55,496 nt of DNA from Legionella sp. (GTDB lineage Bacteria; Pseudomonadota; Gammaproteobacteria; Legionellales; Legionellaceae): NCBI GenBank assembly GCA_009995425.1, contig JAACPN010000008.1, positions 1-55,496 on the forward strand, written 5' to 3'. The translations under genes and the position numbers were made by a program. This document shows, piece by piece, positions 9,492-18,100 of the stretch. The notes beneath the pieces are model-generated. The model was not told the origin of the DNA. It did no database searches and saw only the letters and a list, made by a program, of their open reading frames with translations. How positions within the stretch are numbered: position 1 is the stretch's first letter; every line of letters begins with the position of its first letter.

Positions 9492-11119
9492 CATAAATCA
9501 TCTAATGTACGCTCTTGATAGGCTGCACTGCGCTCTGCATGCTCAAGATGATCGTTGATAGCAGACTCAAGCGCCTTAATATCAGATAAGCTTTGTTTTA
9601 ATCCATTAAATTTCTCACGAAACGTTGGCTTATCAAAAAAGGACTGCTTTTTATCAAGCACGTCGCACCAGGTATCACTGTACTCTTTTAGTTTTTTTCG
9701 TAAATGTCTTTCATCGCTGCTTAAGCGCGCCAGCACGATACCTGGAATGCGATTCGTGCCTAAATCTTGACGATCATGTAAATCATACCACTCCATGTAT
9801 AAATCAAACTTTAATTTTCGATTATTGTTACGCTTCAACATTTGTTCATCATTGAGCCCCGTTTCTGATAAACAGGTTGCATAATATTGCTCGATACGAT
9901 CACATGCTTCGAGACTGTTTGCATAATATCGAGCAACCTGTGTGCTCAGGGCTTCATCATTTAAAAAGGCAGATTCAATGCGTTGGTTGGCATGAAATTG
10001 AGGTGCCATATACAAACTACCGTACCACCATTCAAGCATCGCTGTGTAAGTACTGTTCTTGTATTGTATGTATACGCCAGCTGCTGCAATGGAAAAGTAT
10101 AACGTTGGAATAAAAAGCAAGTATTCAAGAAATGCATGCGCCGCTAAAGGCAAGAGTAAGGTATATGCAAAGGATAAAATCACCCCCATCACCAAAAAAG
10201 GAAGAAAAGCTCTTAAACAAATCACAAGCGGATTATCTTCAAAGCGTGCAATATCGGCATATTCATTAAAAAAAACTCTAAACGGTATACCCAAGGTTTG
10301 TAAAATGCCGAGCGCCTCGCCAATGGCGATTCTATTTTGATGATAATTATAAAGATCAAGTAAATTGACGTAAGGAATAGGTACCCCTTCATAACCTAAA
10401 CCCAAAACCATGTTCTCTGAGCTTAATCCCAAAAAACGGTAAACCATATGTGCATTACAAATATCATTGGCATACTTTTGTGTTATATTGGCGGGATTTT
10501 TTAACAAAAAGCCTAAACTATCTTCAACGCCAGTTAAAAATCGCTCGGTACATGAAGCAGGGTCTGGCCACTGATTGTGAATGACTTCTTGTAGGCTTTT
10601 AAACGACAACGTATGTATCATCTCTAATAATTTTTGTAAATTGCATCTATTTTTAAATAAAAAACCAAAAATGCCATCGTAATATTCAAATATCTCGCGC
10701 TGAATGGCTTGTGCTTCGGGACTTGCATCAGCACAAAATGCCTGTACCCATATCTCTTGACGATTTTGATAATCAGCAGAGCTTAATAATCCAGCCGAAT
10801 AATCACGCGAAACCAAAAAGCTCAACTCACCATCAGTCAACTCAAGTTCAGGAAAAAATTTTGCAATGATTTGAGCCTGTAAGCGCTTAAACGCCTCGCT
10901 TGTTGGTGCTTTCTCGGTGATGTATTGTTGTATTGCTTGGGCACGCTGCACGTTTATATTTGCTCTGGCAGCAAAAGTATCATTCACTCTAAAAGGTTGA
11001 TGGCGCTGGTTGCCTCGCTGCAGATAAACTAACAGTTCTTGGCCGTCATCCGTGCGCTCAAATTCCGTTTTTTCTTCACCTGTAAGCAGATCATATAATG
11101 GAATGTATTGATTAATCAT
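9488..11119 (-). CDS. Hypothetical protein with a central membrane hairpin
   Basis: The product of about 543 residues has no family I recognise. Long, mostly helical and charged soluble flanks surround two strongly hydrophobic stretches at about residues 305-360 (LPFLVMGVILSFAYTLLLPL and LLFIPTLYFSIAAAGVYIQY), which look like a transmembrane hairpin. No signal peptide is visible. A GTG nine bases upstream (11128) is possible, but the ATG at 11119 has AGGTGAG ahead of it. It follows the photolyase gene on the same strand after a terminator-like hairpin. In a host-associated bacterium this architecture is common among secreted membrane-targeting proteins, but nothing here proves that. Confidence 0.6.
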   Translation of the reverse strand: MINQYIPLYDLLTGEEKTEFERTDDGQELLVYLQRGNQRHQPFRVNDTFAARANINVQRAQAIQQYITEKAPTSEAFKRLQAQIIAKFFPELELTDGELSFLVSRDYSAGLLSSADYQNRQEIWVQAFCADASPEAQAIQREIFEYYDGIFGFLFKNRCNLQKLLEMIHTLSFKSLQEVIHNQWPDPASCTERFLTGVEDSLGFLLKNPANITQKYANDICNAHMVYRFLGLSSENMVLGLGYEGVPIPYVNLLDLYNYHQNRIAIGEALGILQTLGIPFRVFFNEYADIARFEDNPLVICLRAFLPFLVMGVILSFAYTLLLPLAAHAFLEYLLFIPTLYFSIAAAGVYIQYKNSTYTAMLEWWYGSLYMAPQFHANQRIESAFLNDEALSTQVARYYANSLEACDRIEQYYATCLSETGLNDEQMLKRNNNRKLKFDLYMEWYDLHDRQDLGTNRIPGIVLARLSSDERHLRKKLKEYSDTWCDVLDKKQSFFDKPTFREKFNGLKQSLSDIKALESAINDHLEHAERSAAYQERTLDDLC

Positions 11120-11155
11120 GGCGCTCACCTAAAATTATTTCAGCACTTAAATCCT

Positions 11156-11184
11156 TTTAAAAATAGCATGTGATGAGCATGCTA
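11156..11184 (-). terminator. Intrinsic terminator after the photolyase gene
   Basis: On the minus strand TAGCATG, a 7-nt loop and CATGCTA are followed by TTTTTAAAA. The position 30 nt past the photolyase stop fits a rho-independent terminator. Confidence 0.6.
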
Positions 11185-11213
11185 TAATTTTAGCCTTCAA
11201 GTGTCAAGTAAAA

Positions 11214-12743
11214 TTAGTTTGAGCTTATTTCGACCAAAAATTCCGCACTATCCTGTTGGATCGCTTTCTTTCTATCCTCTGTCATTTTATCATACGTTTT
11301 GTATAGCATACCGAGACGATGATTTGATTTGAGTCTGTCTCGATGACGCACTAAAAAATCCCAGTATAAATAATTAAACGGACACGCATCAGGTCCCTGC
11401 TTTTTAGATACCTTGTATACGCAGTTTTTACAATAATCTGACATTTTATGAATATAATTTCCGCCCGAAGCGTAAGGCTTGCTTGCCAGCAAGCCGCCAT
11501 CCGCAAATAATGCCATGCCGGTTACATTCGGTAATTCGACCCATTCATAAGCATCGGCGTAAACCACAAGAAACCACGTGTTCACTTCATCGGGATGGAT
11601 ACCGGCTAATAACGCAAAATTCCCTAAAACCATCAGTCGCTGAATATGATGTGCATAGGCATGTTGCTTGGTTTCATTCACGCACTGCTTGATGCAATTC
11701 ATCTTGGTTTGACCGGTCCAATAAAATTCAGGCAGTTTTCGCTCGGCATGAAAATAATTATATTGCTTATACTCCGGCATTTTAAGCCAATAAATCCCTC
11801 GCACATATTCCCGCCATCCCAGAATTTGTCGAATAAAGCCTTCGACCGCATTCAACGGAGATGCACCTTGATGATAAGCATTTTCGGCTGCATGTATACA
11901 CTCTTCTGGCATTAACAACCCGCAGTTCAAATAAAAACTGATATGCGCGTGATACATCCAGGCCTCGCCTTCCATCATGGCATCTTGAAAATCACCAAAT
12001 GTTGGCAGTCGCTCTTCAATAAATAGCTTTAAAGCGTCAAGCGCCTGTTCGCGCGTCACCGCAAAATAAAACGGCTCCAGATCGCCAAAATGTGAAGCAA
12101 ACCGACGCCCAACAAGCTCCATAACGTCTTGGGTTATTTTATCCTTCGGCTGAGTATACGGTTTGGGTGCATTTAAGCCTGACTTGGGTGGCTTACGGTT
12201 CTGTGCGTCATAATTCCAAGCACCTCCTATGGGATCCTCTCCATCCATCAGAATTTGATGTTTTTTTCGCATCTCCCGATAAAAATATTCCATACGCAAC
12301 TGCTTACGCTGCTTGGCCCACGCTGAAAAATCTTCCATCGTCGATAAAAAACGGTTATCTTCTTCGATTCGAACAGGCACGCCAAACATCTCTTGCCATT
12401 GCTGAATGTCACACAACACACGGTATTCGCCTGGATGCGTTAAGGCTATGCCTGTGTAGCGCTTGCGCGCGAGTGCACGGCGTACTTCACCTGTAAACGA
12501 CCCGGTATTTTTATCATCATCAAGTTTAATATATTCAACCGTAAATTTTTGGGCCTCAAGCAATAAAGCAAAATGACGCATCGCCGAAAAAATAAACGCA
12601 ATTTTTTTCTTATGATGTTGAACGTACGTGGCTTCGTCCCACACTTCGCACATCAAAATCGTATCGTTAGCTGCATCACATGTTTTTAAGCTCGAAATAT
12701 CCAGCGAGAGCTGATCGCCTAAAATAACCCTTAATATACTCAC
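11214..12743 (-). CDS. Photolyase-related protein with iron-sulphur cluster (PhrB/FeS-BCP type)
   Basis: The 509-residue protein begins SILRVILGDQLSLDISSL, the typical start of deoxyribodipyrimidine photolyase-related proteins. Members are prokaryotic (6-4) photolyases or cryptochromes with FAD, a lumazine-type antenna and a [4Fe-4S] cluster. Candidate cluster ligands are the late Cys group DYCKNCVYKVSKKQGPDACP plus an earlier Cys in the MNCIKQC region. FAD-domain sequence such as QILGWREYVRGIYW and YADAYEWVELPNVTGM is well conserved. Light-driven DNA repair is the likely role. It lies just downstream of an MFS gene (27-nt gap) on the same strand. Confidence 0.9.
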   Translation of the reverse strand: MSILRVILGDQLSLDISSLKTCDAANDTILMCEVWDEATYVQHHKKKIAFIFSAMRHFALLLEAQKFTVEYIKLDDDKNTGSFTGEVRRALARKRYTGIALTHPGEYRVLCDIQQWQEMFGVPVRIEEDNRFLSTMEDFSAWAKQRKQLRMEYFYREMRKKHQILMDGEDPIGGAWNYDAQNRKPPKSGLNAPKPYTQPKDKITQDVMELVGRRFASHFGDLEPFYFAVTREQALDALKLFIEERLPTFGDFQDAMMEGEAWMYHAHISFYLNCGLLMPEECIHAAENAYHQGASPLNAVEGFIRQILGWREYVRGIYWLKMPEYKQYNYFHAERKLPEFYWTGQTKMNCIKQCVNETKQHAYAHHIQRLMVLGNFALLAGIHPDEVNTWFLVVYADAYEWVELPNVTGMALFADGGLLASKPYASGGNYIHKMSDYCKNCVYKVSKKQGPDACPFNYLYWDFLVRHRDRLKSNHRLGMLYKTYDKMTEDRKKAIQQDSAEFLVEISSN

Positions 12744-12770
12744 AGAAATCCTTTTTTAATCCAATCTTAC

Positions 12771-14081
12771 TTAATCAGAAGCTGAATCAACCGGTACGCA
12801 CCACGTTTCTTGAATAAAAAACAATAACACAAACGCAACCAGCAACGAGAGTGGCAGTAGTAATAAAGATGTATGGTAATTATCAATCGAAAACTGATGA
12901 ATGCCATGAGCTATTTGACCATCCCAGGTTAAATCTAGAACAGCACCCACCGCAGGTTCAAACAACGCTTCACACACCGCATCAAACGTATTCATAATAC
13001 CCAACACTGTACCCGCAAGCCCTAACGGAAAAAGCTCGCGTATCATCGCAAAACTGGTAAAAAAACCACTGGTGCCAAAACCAAAGAAAAACAAAAGCAC
13101 ACTGAGCACACTCACCTGACTTGTTGGGCTGTAAATCACCATAAAAATAGACATCAAGGCAAGGCAGGTGCCTGCAAATAAAATAGGTTTTCGCTGACCA
13201 AGATAATCCGATAACCAACCAAAAAATGGCGCACCCACGGCAAAACCAATAAAAATCCACGACACCGAAAAAGCGGCATTGTTTCGAGACAAGTGATACG
13301 AGGTTTCTAAAAACGGCACACCCCATAAACCACCAAACACTGAAACAGGCGCAAAAGCGAGCCCACTGTAAAACGACAGTAACCAGGCTTGCTTATTACG
13401 TAACACAACCCAAGCATTACCCCAAAAGGACACGTGATGATCATGTATTTTTTGGGGAGTAGGTGTAGGTGTAGTCTTGTCTCGTATAATTAAAGCATAA
13501 ACAGCGCCTAAAATAAGACCGAGCACGCCCACCAGCTGCAAGGCCATTCGCCAGCCAACCGCTTCGGTTAAATACGATAAGGGCATTTGCCCACCTACCC
13601 CGCCCAGCATGGCCGCAGTCATGCATAACCCCGAAACCAAGGCAAAGCGCTTAGGTTTAAACCACAAGGTCACCAGCTTAAAGCATGACACGGCGGCAAA
13701 AGCGGCCCCGGTGCCTATTAAAGCGCGCGCGATACAGGCAAGCCAAAGCGTGTGAGTGTGTGCAAAGATAAGCGTGCTCAAACCACACAGCAATATAGCG
13801 CCCGTCGTTAATAATCTCGGGCTATATTTATCCAGTAAAATACCGACCGGCACTTGCATGATTAAATAAGCATAAAAATAAAACGCCGATAAATTACCAA
13901 GCCCTGCCGCATTAATGTGAAACGTGCTCATCAAATCATTCGTCATCACGCTTGGGGAGACTTGCACCAAGTACTTATAAAAAAAGAAACCAGCCCCTAA
14001 AAGCCATACAATCCATGGATATAGTTTCTGCTGCCATCCACTCTGTCGTTTTATTAAACTTGTTTTTATTACCTCAAACAT
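12771..14081 (-). CDS. Major facilitator superfamily transporter
   Basis: The 436-residue inner-membrane protein has twelve hydrophobic segments and the MFS loop 2-3 signature GILLDKYSPRLLTTGA, repeated in the second half as GWLSDYLGQRKPILFAG. The N-terminus YPWIVWLLGAGFFFYKYLVQ with VSPSVMTNDLM resembles the family-2 (phthalate/sugar-acid type) carriers that are abundant in Legionella and Coxiella, where several serve nutrient uptake. The substrate cannot be inferred. It precedes the photolyase gene with a 27-nt gap and may be co-transcribed. The divergent promoter at 14157 starts just upstream on the other strand. Confidence 0.9.
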   Translation of the reverse strand: MFEVIKTSLIKRQSGWQQKLYPWIVWLLGAGFFFYKYLVQVSPSVMTNDLMSTFHINAAGLGNLSAFYFYAYLIMQVPVGILLDKYSPRLLTTGAILLCGLSTLIFAHTHTLWLACIARALIGTGAAFAAVSCFKLVTLWFKPKRFALVSGLCMTAAMLGGVGGQMPLSYLTEAVGWRMALQLVGVLGLILGAVYALIIRDKTTPTPTPQKIHDHHVSFWGNAWVVLRNKQAWLLSFYSGLAFAPVSVFGGLWGVPFLETSYHLSRNNAAFSVSWIFIGFAVGAPFFGWLSDYLGQRKPILFAGTCLALMSIFMVIYSPTSQVSVLSVLLFFFGFGTSGFFTSFAMIRELFPLGLAGTVLGIMNTFDAVCEALFEPAVGAVLDLTWDGQIAHGIHQFSIDNYHTSLLLLPLSLLVAFVLLFFIQETWCVPVDSASD

Positions 14082-14156
14082 AACGTGCAGCCCTTGTCAC
14101 TTGATTCAACTCAAAAGAATGAATTATACACATGGTGAGCGAATTACGATAATAAA

Positions 14157-14184
14157 TTGACATGCAATACATATCATGTATAAT
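14157..14184 (+). promoter_or_regulatory. Strong sigma-70 promoter for a short unit
   Basis: A perfect TTGACA (14157-14162) is separated by 16 bp from a perfect TATAAT (14179-14184). It would start transcription near 14191, about 180 nt ahead of a terminator-like hairpin and 205 nt ahead of the next gene. Confidence 0.75.
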
Positions 14185-14214
14185 ATTTACCCATAAAGAT
14201 TAATAGAGATATAC

Positions 14215-14342
14215 ATGCGTTTTAGGGTTATACCCCAGAAACACCCGAGGTCTTAAACGTGTCTGAGCTAGGACAAGCTTACTCCCTCACGCCCGAACAA
14301 AAAGATGTTGCCCTACACAGACAAGCATTGAATTTTATCTAA
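14215..14342 (+). pseudogene. Frameshifted mini-ORF or small RNA body
   Basis: An ATG at 14215 begins MRF and then runs out of the frame of a protein-like stretch at 14226-14339 (about 38 codons, beginning GYTPETPEVLNVSELGQAYS), which ends at TAA 14340-14342. A TAG stands directly before that stretch, and one extra base near 14221 would join it to the ATG. It is therefore either a small gene broken by a one-base deletion or a non-coding transcript with a chance frame. It is not homologous to the gene that follows. Confidence 0.35.
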
Positions 14343-14372
14343 AAATTACATAAATAATACAATGCTTTTTTT
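14323..14372 (+). terminator. Terminator-like hairpin closing the short unit
   Basis: AAGCATTG (14323-14330) pairs with CAATGCTT (14360-14367), and the second arm runs into a seven-T tract. The 29-nt loop is long for an intrinsic terminator, hence moderate confidence. Confidence 0.5.
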
Positions 14373-14395
14373 AATTTGCTAAGCAGGAGATATAA

Positions 14396-14839
14396 ATGAG
14401 TTTTTTTGAAGACATTCGAGGCGATGAATCAAGTCGATTACGAAATAATGCAAAAGAAAGTCTTGATAGAGCGCTCAATACGCTAGAAAAGACGGTTGAC
14501 AATGGATTCGAACCCTACTACAACTTTGATTTACATCTCAAATCATTGGCTCATCCAGTCTATTCTATTTTTCAACTCGCACGCAATGCACTTCGCTTAA
14601 CCTATAGTGCCGTCGTTTTAACCGGTGCGTTAGTAAGTTTCAATGGTCGCGGTGCTGCCTCTGCACTCGGTAATATGGTTAATATTGTGCTTGCTTCGGT
14701 TGTTGAAATTATAAACATTGCATGCTCCATGATCTCGTTTGCGACCCGTACGCTTGCCTCGATGGGCGGCTATAATAGCGACACGACGTCACTAGCAAAC
14801 GAGAGAGCAATACATAAAACAGCCTTTACGCTTGTTTAA
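14396..14839 (+). CDS. Hypothetical small membrane-associated protein
   Basis: The 147-residue product starts MSFFEDIRGDESSRLRNNAK, with AGGAG eight bases upstream. An amphipathic charged N-terminal third is followed by a hydrophobic, Ala/Val/Ile-rich segment at about residues 75-125, which can form one or two membrane helices. No signal peptide or known domain is visible. The layout (soluble N-terminus then membrane helices) resembles the larger hypothetical at 35816-36781, but I see no convincing sequence homology. It may be read through from the promoter at 14157. Confidence 0.6.
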   Translation: MSFFEDIRGDESSRLRNNAKESLDRALNTLEKTVDNGFEPYYNFDLHLKSLAHPVYSIFQLARNALRLTYSAVVLTGALVSFNGRGAASALGNMVNIVLASVVEIINIACSMISFATRTLASMGGYNSDTTSLANERAIHKTAFTLV

Positions 14840-14886
14840 TCTATTTTTATACTGGATTATTTTTAGGATAAGTAACACAGCATTGG

Positions 14887-15639
14887 ATGCAAACCATGAG
14901 ATACCTACATGCCAACTGGCCTGCCCCAAAACATATTCGTGCACTCACAACCACGCGTGATGCCGGGGCAAGCCTTGGGCCTTATGCCCGTAATAATCTC
15001 GCCTTGCACGTAGATGACTTAGAACAACATGTACAAGCAAACCGCGCAGATTTACGCACACATCTAAACCTTCCAGCCGAACCCCAGTGGCTTAACCAAA
15101 CGCATACGAACACATGTGTCCGGGTTGAAGAAGAAATATCACGCGATGCCGATGCCGCCGTAACAAGCAGCGCTATCCACCCGCTTGCCATCATGACGGC
15201 TGACTGCTTGCCAATTGTGTTATGTAATCAAGCCGGCACCGAGATTGCAGCCATTCATGCTGGATGGCGTGGATTATTAAACGGTATTATTGAACATACA
15301 TTAGATAAAATGCATTCACCTCCAAGCACCCTCATGGCGTGGACGGGCCCGGCTATTTGCAAAGATTGCTTTGAAGTCGGCCAAGAAGTACCTGATATGT
15401 TTATCAAGCGCTATGCTTTTTCAGCACCAGCTTTTCGCCCCCATAACAAAAAAAGCCTCGGTAATCTTCCAAAAATTGCCGAACTGATTTTAAATCAACA
15501 TGGGGTTGATGCTGTGTATCATGCGAACGCATGCACATTCGAACAAGAAAATCGCTTTTATTCCTATCGGAGAGCGCCACAAACCGGTAGAATGGCTACT
15601 CTCATTTGGTTCAATCAGACAATGGATGACTTAAGATGA
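14887..15639 (+). CDS. pgeF: Peptidoglycan editing factor / purine nucleoside phosphorylase of the laccase-domain family
   Basis: The 250-residue protein belongs to the YfiH/DUF152 family. Signature elements are LNQTHTNTCVRVEE, MTADCLPIVLCNQAGTEIA and IHAGWRGLLNGI, containing the conserved His and Cys that bind metal, and the C-terminal HANACTFEQENRFYSYRR. Members prevent misincorporation of the wrong amino acid into peptidoglycan precursors in E. coli, and several act as adenosine deaminases/phosphorylases. An alternative ATG lies nine bases downstream at 14896. The stop overlaps the htrA start as ATGA, so the two are coupled; in other gammaproteobacteria it usually sits by rluD rather than a protease. 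Confidence 0.92.
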   Translation: MQTMRYLHANWPAPKHIRALTTTRDAGASLGPYARNNLALHVDDLEQHVQANRADLRTHLNLPAEPQWLNQTHTNTCVRVEEEISRDADAAVTSSAIHPLAIMTADCLPIVLCNQAGTEIAAIHAGWRGLLNGIIEHTLDKMHSPPSTLMAWTGPAICKDCFEVGQEVPDMFIKRYAFSAPAFRPHNKKSLGNLPKIAELILNQHGVDAVYHANACTFEQENRFYSYRRAPQTGRMATLIWFNQTMDDLR

Positions 15640-17024
15640 TTCACATGAAACGTAAACATGCTTTATCTTGCTTGGCCGTAGTATCACTTTTCTTTTCGTC
15701 GATGACGCTCGCTGAAACCACGCCCACCGCCCCGGCGACACTGGCTCCTGTACTTAAAAAAGTTATGCCTGCGATTGTGAACGTTTCTGTTCAAGGCTAT
15801 ATTCCTAACGAAATGCCACCTCAACCCGGTGAAGACAGGCCCAACTCTCCCGAGCAACAACGTGAAGACCAAGATACCGGTCCGCGAAAGTTCCAAAGCA
15901 TTGGATCAGGTGTAATTGTTGACCCCGAGCACGGTGTGATTTTAACCAACGATCATGTCATTCGAAATGCCACCATGGTCACCGTCACACTCAACGACGG
16001 TCGACGCCTTAAGGCTAAAATCATTGGCAGCGATAGCGCAACCGACGTTGCTGTGATTAAAATCGACGCAAAAAATTTAAAAAGCTTACCCATCGGTGAT
16101 TCCGACAAAACCGAAGTCGGTGATTTTGTGATGGCGATTGGTAACCCGTTTGGCTTAAATAGTTTTGGAAATAGCCAAACCGCGACGTTCGGAATTGTAA
16201 GCGCTAAGCAGCGCAGTGATTTAAATATCGAAGGAATTGAAAACTTTATTCAAACCGATGCGGCCATTAACCCCGGTAGTTCCGGCGGTGCTTTGGTCAA
16301 TACCCGCGGTGAATTAATCGGTATTAATACGGCTATTATTTCGCTTCATGGCGGCAACGTCGGCATTGGTTTTGCCATTCCGATTAATATGGCGCGTGAT
16401 GTCGCACAACAAATTACAAAATACGGCTCAATTCAACGTGGATTGATGGGGATTTTTGTTCAGCACTTGACCCCTGAGCTAGCTCAGGCCATGGGCTATT
16501 CAGAAACCTTACAAGGCGCCTTAATTGCACAAGTGAACAACGGCTCACCTGCCGAAAAAGCCGGTTTAAAATCAGGTGATATTATTTTATCGATTAACGA
16601 AACGGACATTACACAAGCAACCCAAGTTAAAACGACCATTAGCTTATTGCGTGCAGGCAGTAATGCCAAAATTAAAATTAAACGCAACGGCGAAACGATG
16701 ACGGTCACGGCAACGGTCACCGACATGAAAAAACAAGAGCAACAAATGCAAACGGCTAATCCGTTCTTGTATGGCTTGTCGTTACGTGATTTTGAGCAAG
16801 ATTCACCACTGCACGGCCACATTGTGGGTGTTCAAATCGTAGGAGCTTCGGAGAACAGTGCGGGATGGCGTGCAGGCCTTCGCCCCGGTGATGTCATCAT
16901 CAGCGCGAACCATAAACCAACGCAACAAAGCAAAACCCTGCAAGCCATTGCTGCTGAAAAGCAAAAGCAACTGCTGGTTCAAGTCTTACGTGGCTCTGGT
17001 GCGTTATATATATTGATTATTTAA
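15636..17024 (+). CDS. Periplasmic HtrA/DegP-family serine protease with two PDZ domains
   Basis: The 462-residue product has an N-terminal signal peptide (KRKHALSCLAVVSLFFSS, cleaved near LAE). The trypsin-like triad is His107 in LTNDHVI, Asp137 in SATDVAVI and Ser216 in NPGSSGGAL. Two PDZ domains follow (about 265-360 and 375-460). It degrades or refolds damaged envelope proteins. Start may instead be Met4 (15645), which directly begins the signal peptide. A Pro/Gln/Glu/Asp-rich insert at about residues 58-82, ahead of the core, is the flexible LA-type loop. A second, one-PDZ paralogue lies at 52452-53513. Confidence 0.93.
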   Translation: MIHMKRKHALSCLAVVSLFFSSMTLAETTPTAPATLAPVLKKVMPAIVNVSVQGYIPNEMPPQPGEDRPNSPEQQREDQDTGPRKFQSIGSGVIVDPEHGVILTNDHVIRNATMVTVTLNDGRRLKAKIIGSDSATDVAVIKIDAKNLKSLPIGDSDKTEVGDFVMAIGNPFGLNSFGNSQTATFGIVSAKQRSDLNIEGIENFIQTDAAINPGSSGGALVNTRGELIGINTAIISLHGGNVGIGFAIPINMARDVAQQITKYGSIQRGLMGIFVQHLTPELAQAMGYSETLQGALIAQVNNGSPAEKAGLKSGDIILSINETDITQATQVKTTISLLRAGSNAKIKIKRNGETMTVTATVTDMKKQEQQMQTANPFLYGLSLRDFEQDSPLHGHIVGVQIVGASENSAGWRAGLRPGDVIISANHKPTQQSKTLQAIAAEKQKQLLVQVLRGSGALYILII

Positions 17025-17051
17025 TAATGATATAGCCTGCTATTTATCTGG

Positions 17052-17089
17052 GCCGCAACTTGCGGCTCCACCTAAGTTCGGGTGCTTTT
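17052..17089 (+). terminator. Tandem hairpins downstream of htrA
   Basis: GCCGCAACTTGCGGC at 17052-17066 is a near-complete palindrome. It is followed by CACC/GGTG arms (17069-17072 and 17081-17084) and CTTTT. The second hairpin with its T run could terminate the pgeF-htrA transcript. Confidence 0.45.
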
Positions 17090-17177
17090 GAATCATTCAT
17101 TTCATCCTCTCATGTATTTTTATAACATAATGTCTTATAATTCTAGACTTTGTTTTTCACTTGTACATTTAAGCGAT

Positions 17178-17486
17178 CTATTTACTCTTATTTAGAACTA
17201 AACCACGTTCCTTTGCCAAAACATGAATCGGCAACAAAGCTTCATTCGTCCGCCTGACTATCAAGTCTATTTTTTGCTCACCCAAGAGATCTTTTAGTTG
17301 AAGTAGCAAGTTAATTTTTTTTTCAAACAAATTATCAACACAAGGTGTCTCAATATAAAGATCAATGTCTCCGCCTCGAGCTTTATCATCACAACGTGAA
17401 CCAAATAACCATACTTCCGCCTGGCTCGAAATGTTTTTTTTCACGAGCTTCACGATTTCATGCTGATGGTGTTTGCTGAGTCTCAT
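17178..17486 (-). CDS. MNT-type nucleotidyltransferase antitoxin
   Basis: The 102-residue minimal nucleotidyltransferase carries the metal- and nucleotide-binding motif GSRCDDKARGGDIDLY (Gly29, Ser30, Asp40, Asp42) after WLF. In HEPN/MNT modules this protein neutralises the HEPN RNase, in characterised cases by adenylylating a Tyr near its active site. It starts three bases after the stop of the HEPN gene, so the pair forms one operon with the toxin first. Codon use and size are ordinary. The neighbouring queF-repeat and insertion sequence mark this as an accessory stretch. Confidence 0.85.
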   Translation of the reverse strand: MRLSKHHQHEIVKLVKKNISSQAEVWLFGSRCDDKARGGDIDLYIETPCVDNLFEKKINLLLQLKDLLGEQKIDLIVRRTNEALLPIHVLAKERGLVLNKSK

Positions 17487-17489
17487 AAT

Positions 17490-17978
17490 TTATAAAGCCC
17501 CAAGTTCAAGTATCAGATGAGGCTTGAAATATTTTACGATGCTCTTGAGCAAAGCTATCATTGCAGGCGCTGTTTCCCACGCTGCATTCAAAGCTTCTGC
17601 TTTATCTGATTCTTTGTTTGGATAATCATGTGCAAATGCATTACGAATTTCTCGTTGTTTTCTCCAGGCATCAACGGTATGAATAATCTTTCTCTTTTCC
17701 ATTTTATTCAAAACATCCAATGTACTCGCTGGCGTTTCTTCTTCAAGTAATAAAATACCTCTAAATATTTTGTTACCAATACAGTCTTGTAAATCTGAAT
17801 ATCTTACACGAAACGCATCCAAACCATCGATTAAATCATCACTCGGATCTTTCAGTTCTTTCCCATCTAAAGGAAAGTTAGCTTTAAGTCGCCGTAATGA
17901 AATCTGTAATCGTTCTGCGGTTCTAATTGCTTCAGACCAATTATTTAAGAAAATAGCTAAAATAGCTTGATCATACAT
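17490..17978 (-). CDS. HEPN-domain RNase toxin partner
   Basis: The product (162 residues from Met at 17978) is helical and ends in a HEPN RNase motif: Arg, four residues, His within RNAFAHDY, with the Tyr that MNT partners modify. I prefer the ATG at 17978, which has GAGGGGG five bases upstream; an in-frame ATG at 18002 has no Shine-Dalgarno. HEPN toxins cut RNA or tRNA when released. The next gene, three bases downstream, is the MNT antitoxin. This family is sometimes annotated as nucleotidyltransferase substrate-binding protein. The upstream region carries repeats that may serve in autoregulation. Confidence 0.82.
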   Translation of the reverse strand: MYDQAILAIFLNNWSEAIRTAERLQISLRRLKANFPLDGKELKDPSDDLIDGLDAFRVRYSDLQDCIGNKIFRGILLLEEETPASTLDVLNKMEKRKIIHTVDAWRKQREIRNAFAHDYPNKESDKAEALNAAWETAPAMIALLKSIVKYFKPHLILELGAL

Positions 17979-18000
17979 AGCAGCCCCCTCTTCAATCTTC

Positions 18001-18020
18001 ATAGCATAGCATAGCGCTAT
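18001..18020. promoter_or_regulatory. Tandem and palindromic repeat upstream of the HEPN gene
   Basis: Three direct ATAGC units (18001-18015) run into the palindrome ATAGCGCTAT (18011-18020). Read on the minus strand they supply TATGCT hexamers suitable as a -10 for the HEPN start at 17978, so repressor binding here would overlap the promoter. Role inferred from position. Confidence 0.4.
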
Positions 18021-18029
18021 CTTTTCATT

Positions 18030-18100
18030 ACTGCCGCATTAAACTCACATTCAAATCCAAAGCATGTTCAACCCAAGGCCCCGAGGTACGATACGGATTA
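18030..18100. repeat. Left copy of the queF 3'-end direct repeat
   Basis: These 71 bp match 26114-26184 at 68 positions in the same orientation; the only differences are at 18044, 18046 and 18048. On the minus strand it encodes a QueF C-terminus, EHALDLNVSLMRQ then TAA, against EHALDLNFNLMRQ then TGA in the intact gene. The match stops at the TA where the insertion sequence begins. It is the left boundary of the 8-kb accessory block. Confidence 0.9.

Noticed and set aside
11164-11184. Plus-strand promoter (TATAAT after the palindrome)
   Set aside because: No plus-strand gene follows, no -35 is present, and the minus-strand terminator reading explains the palindrome and T run.
18001-18020. 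Short CRISPR-like array
   Set aside because: Units are five bases and contiguous with no spacers.
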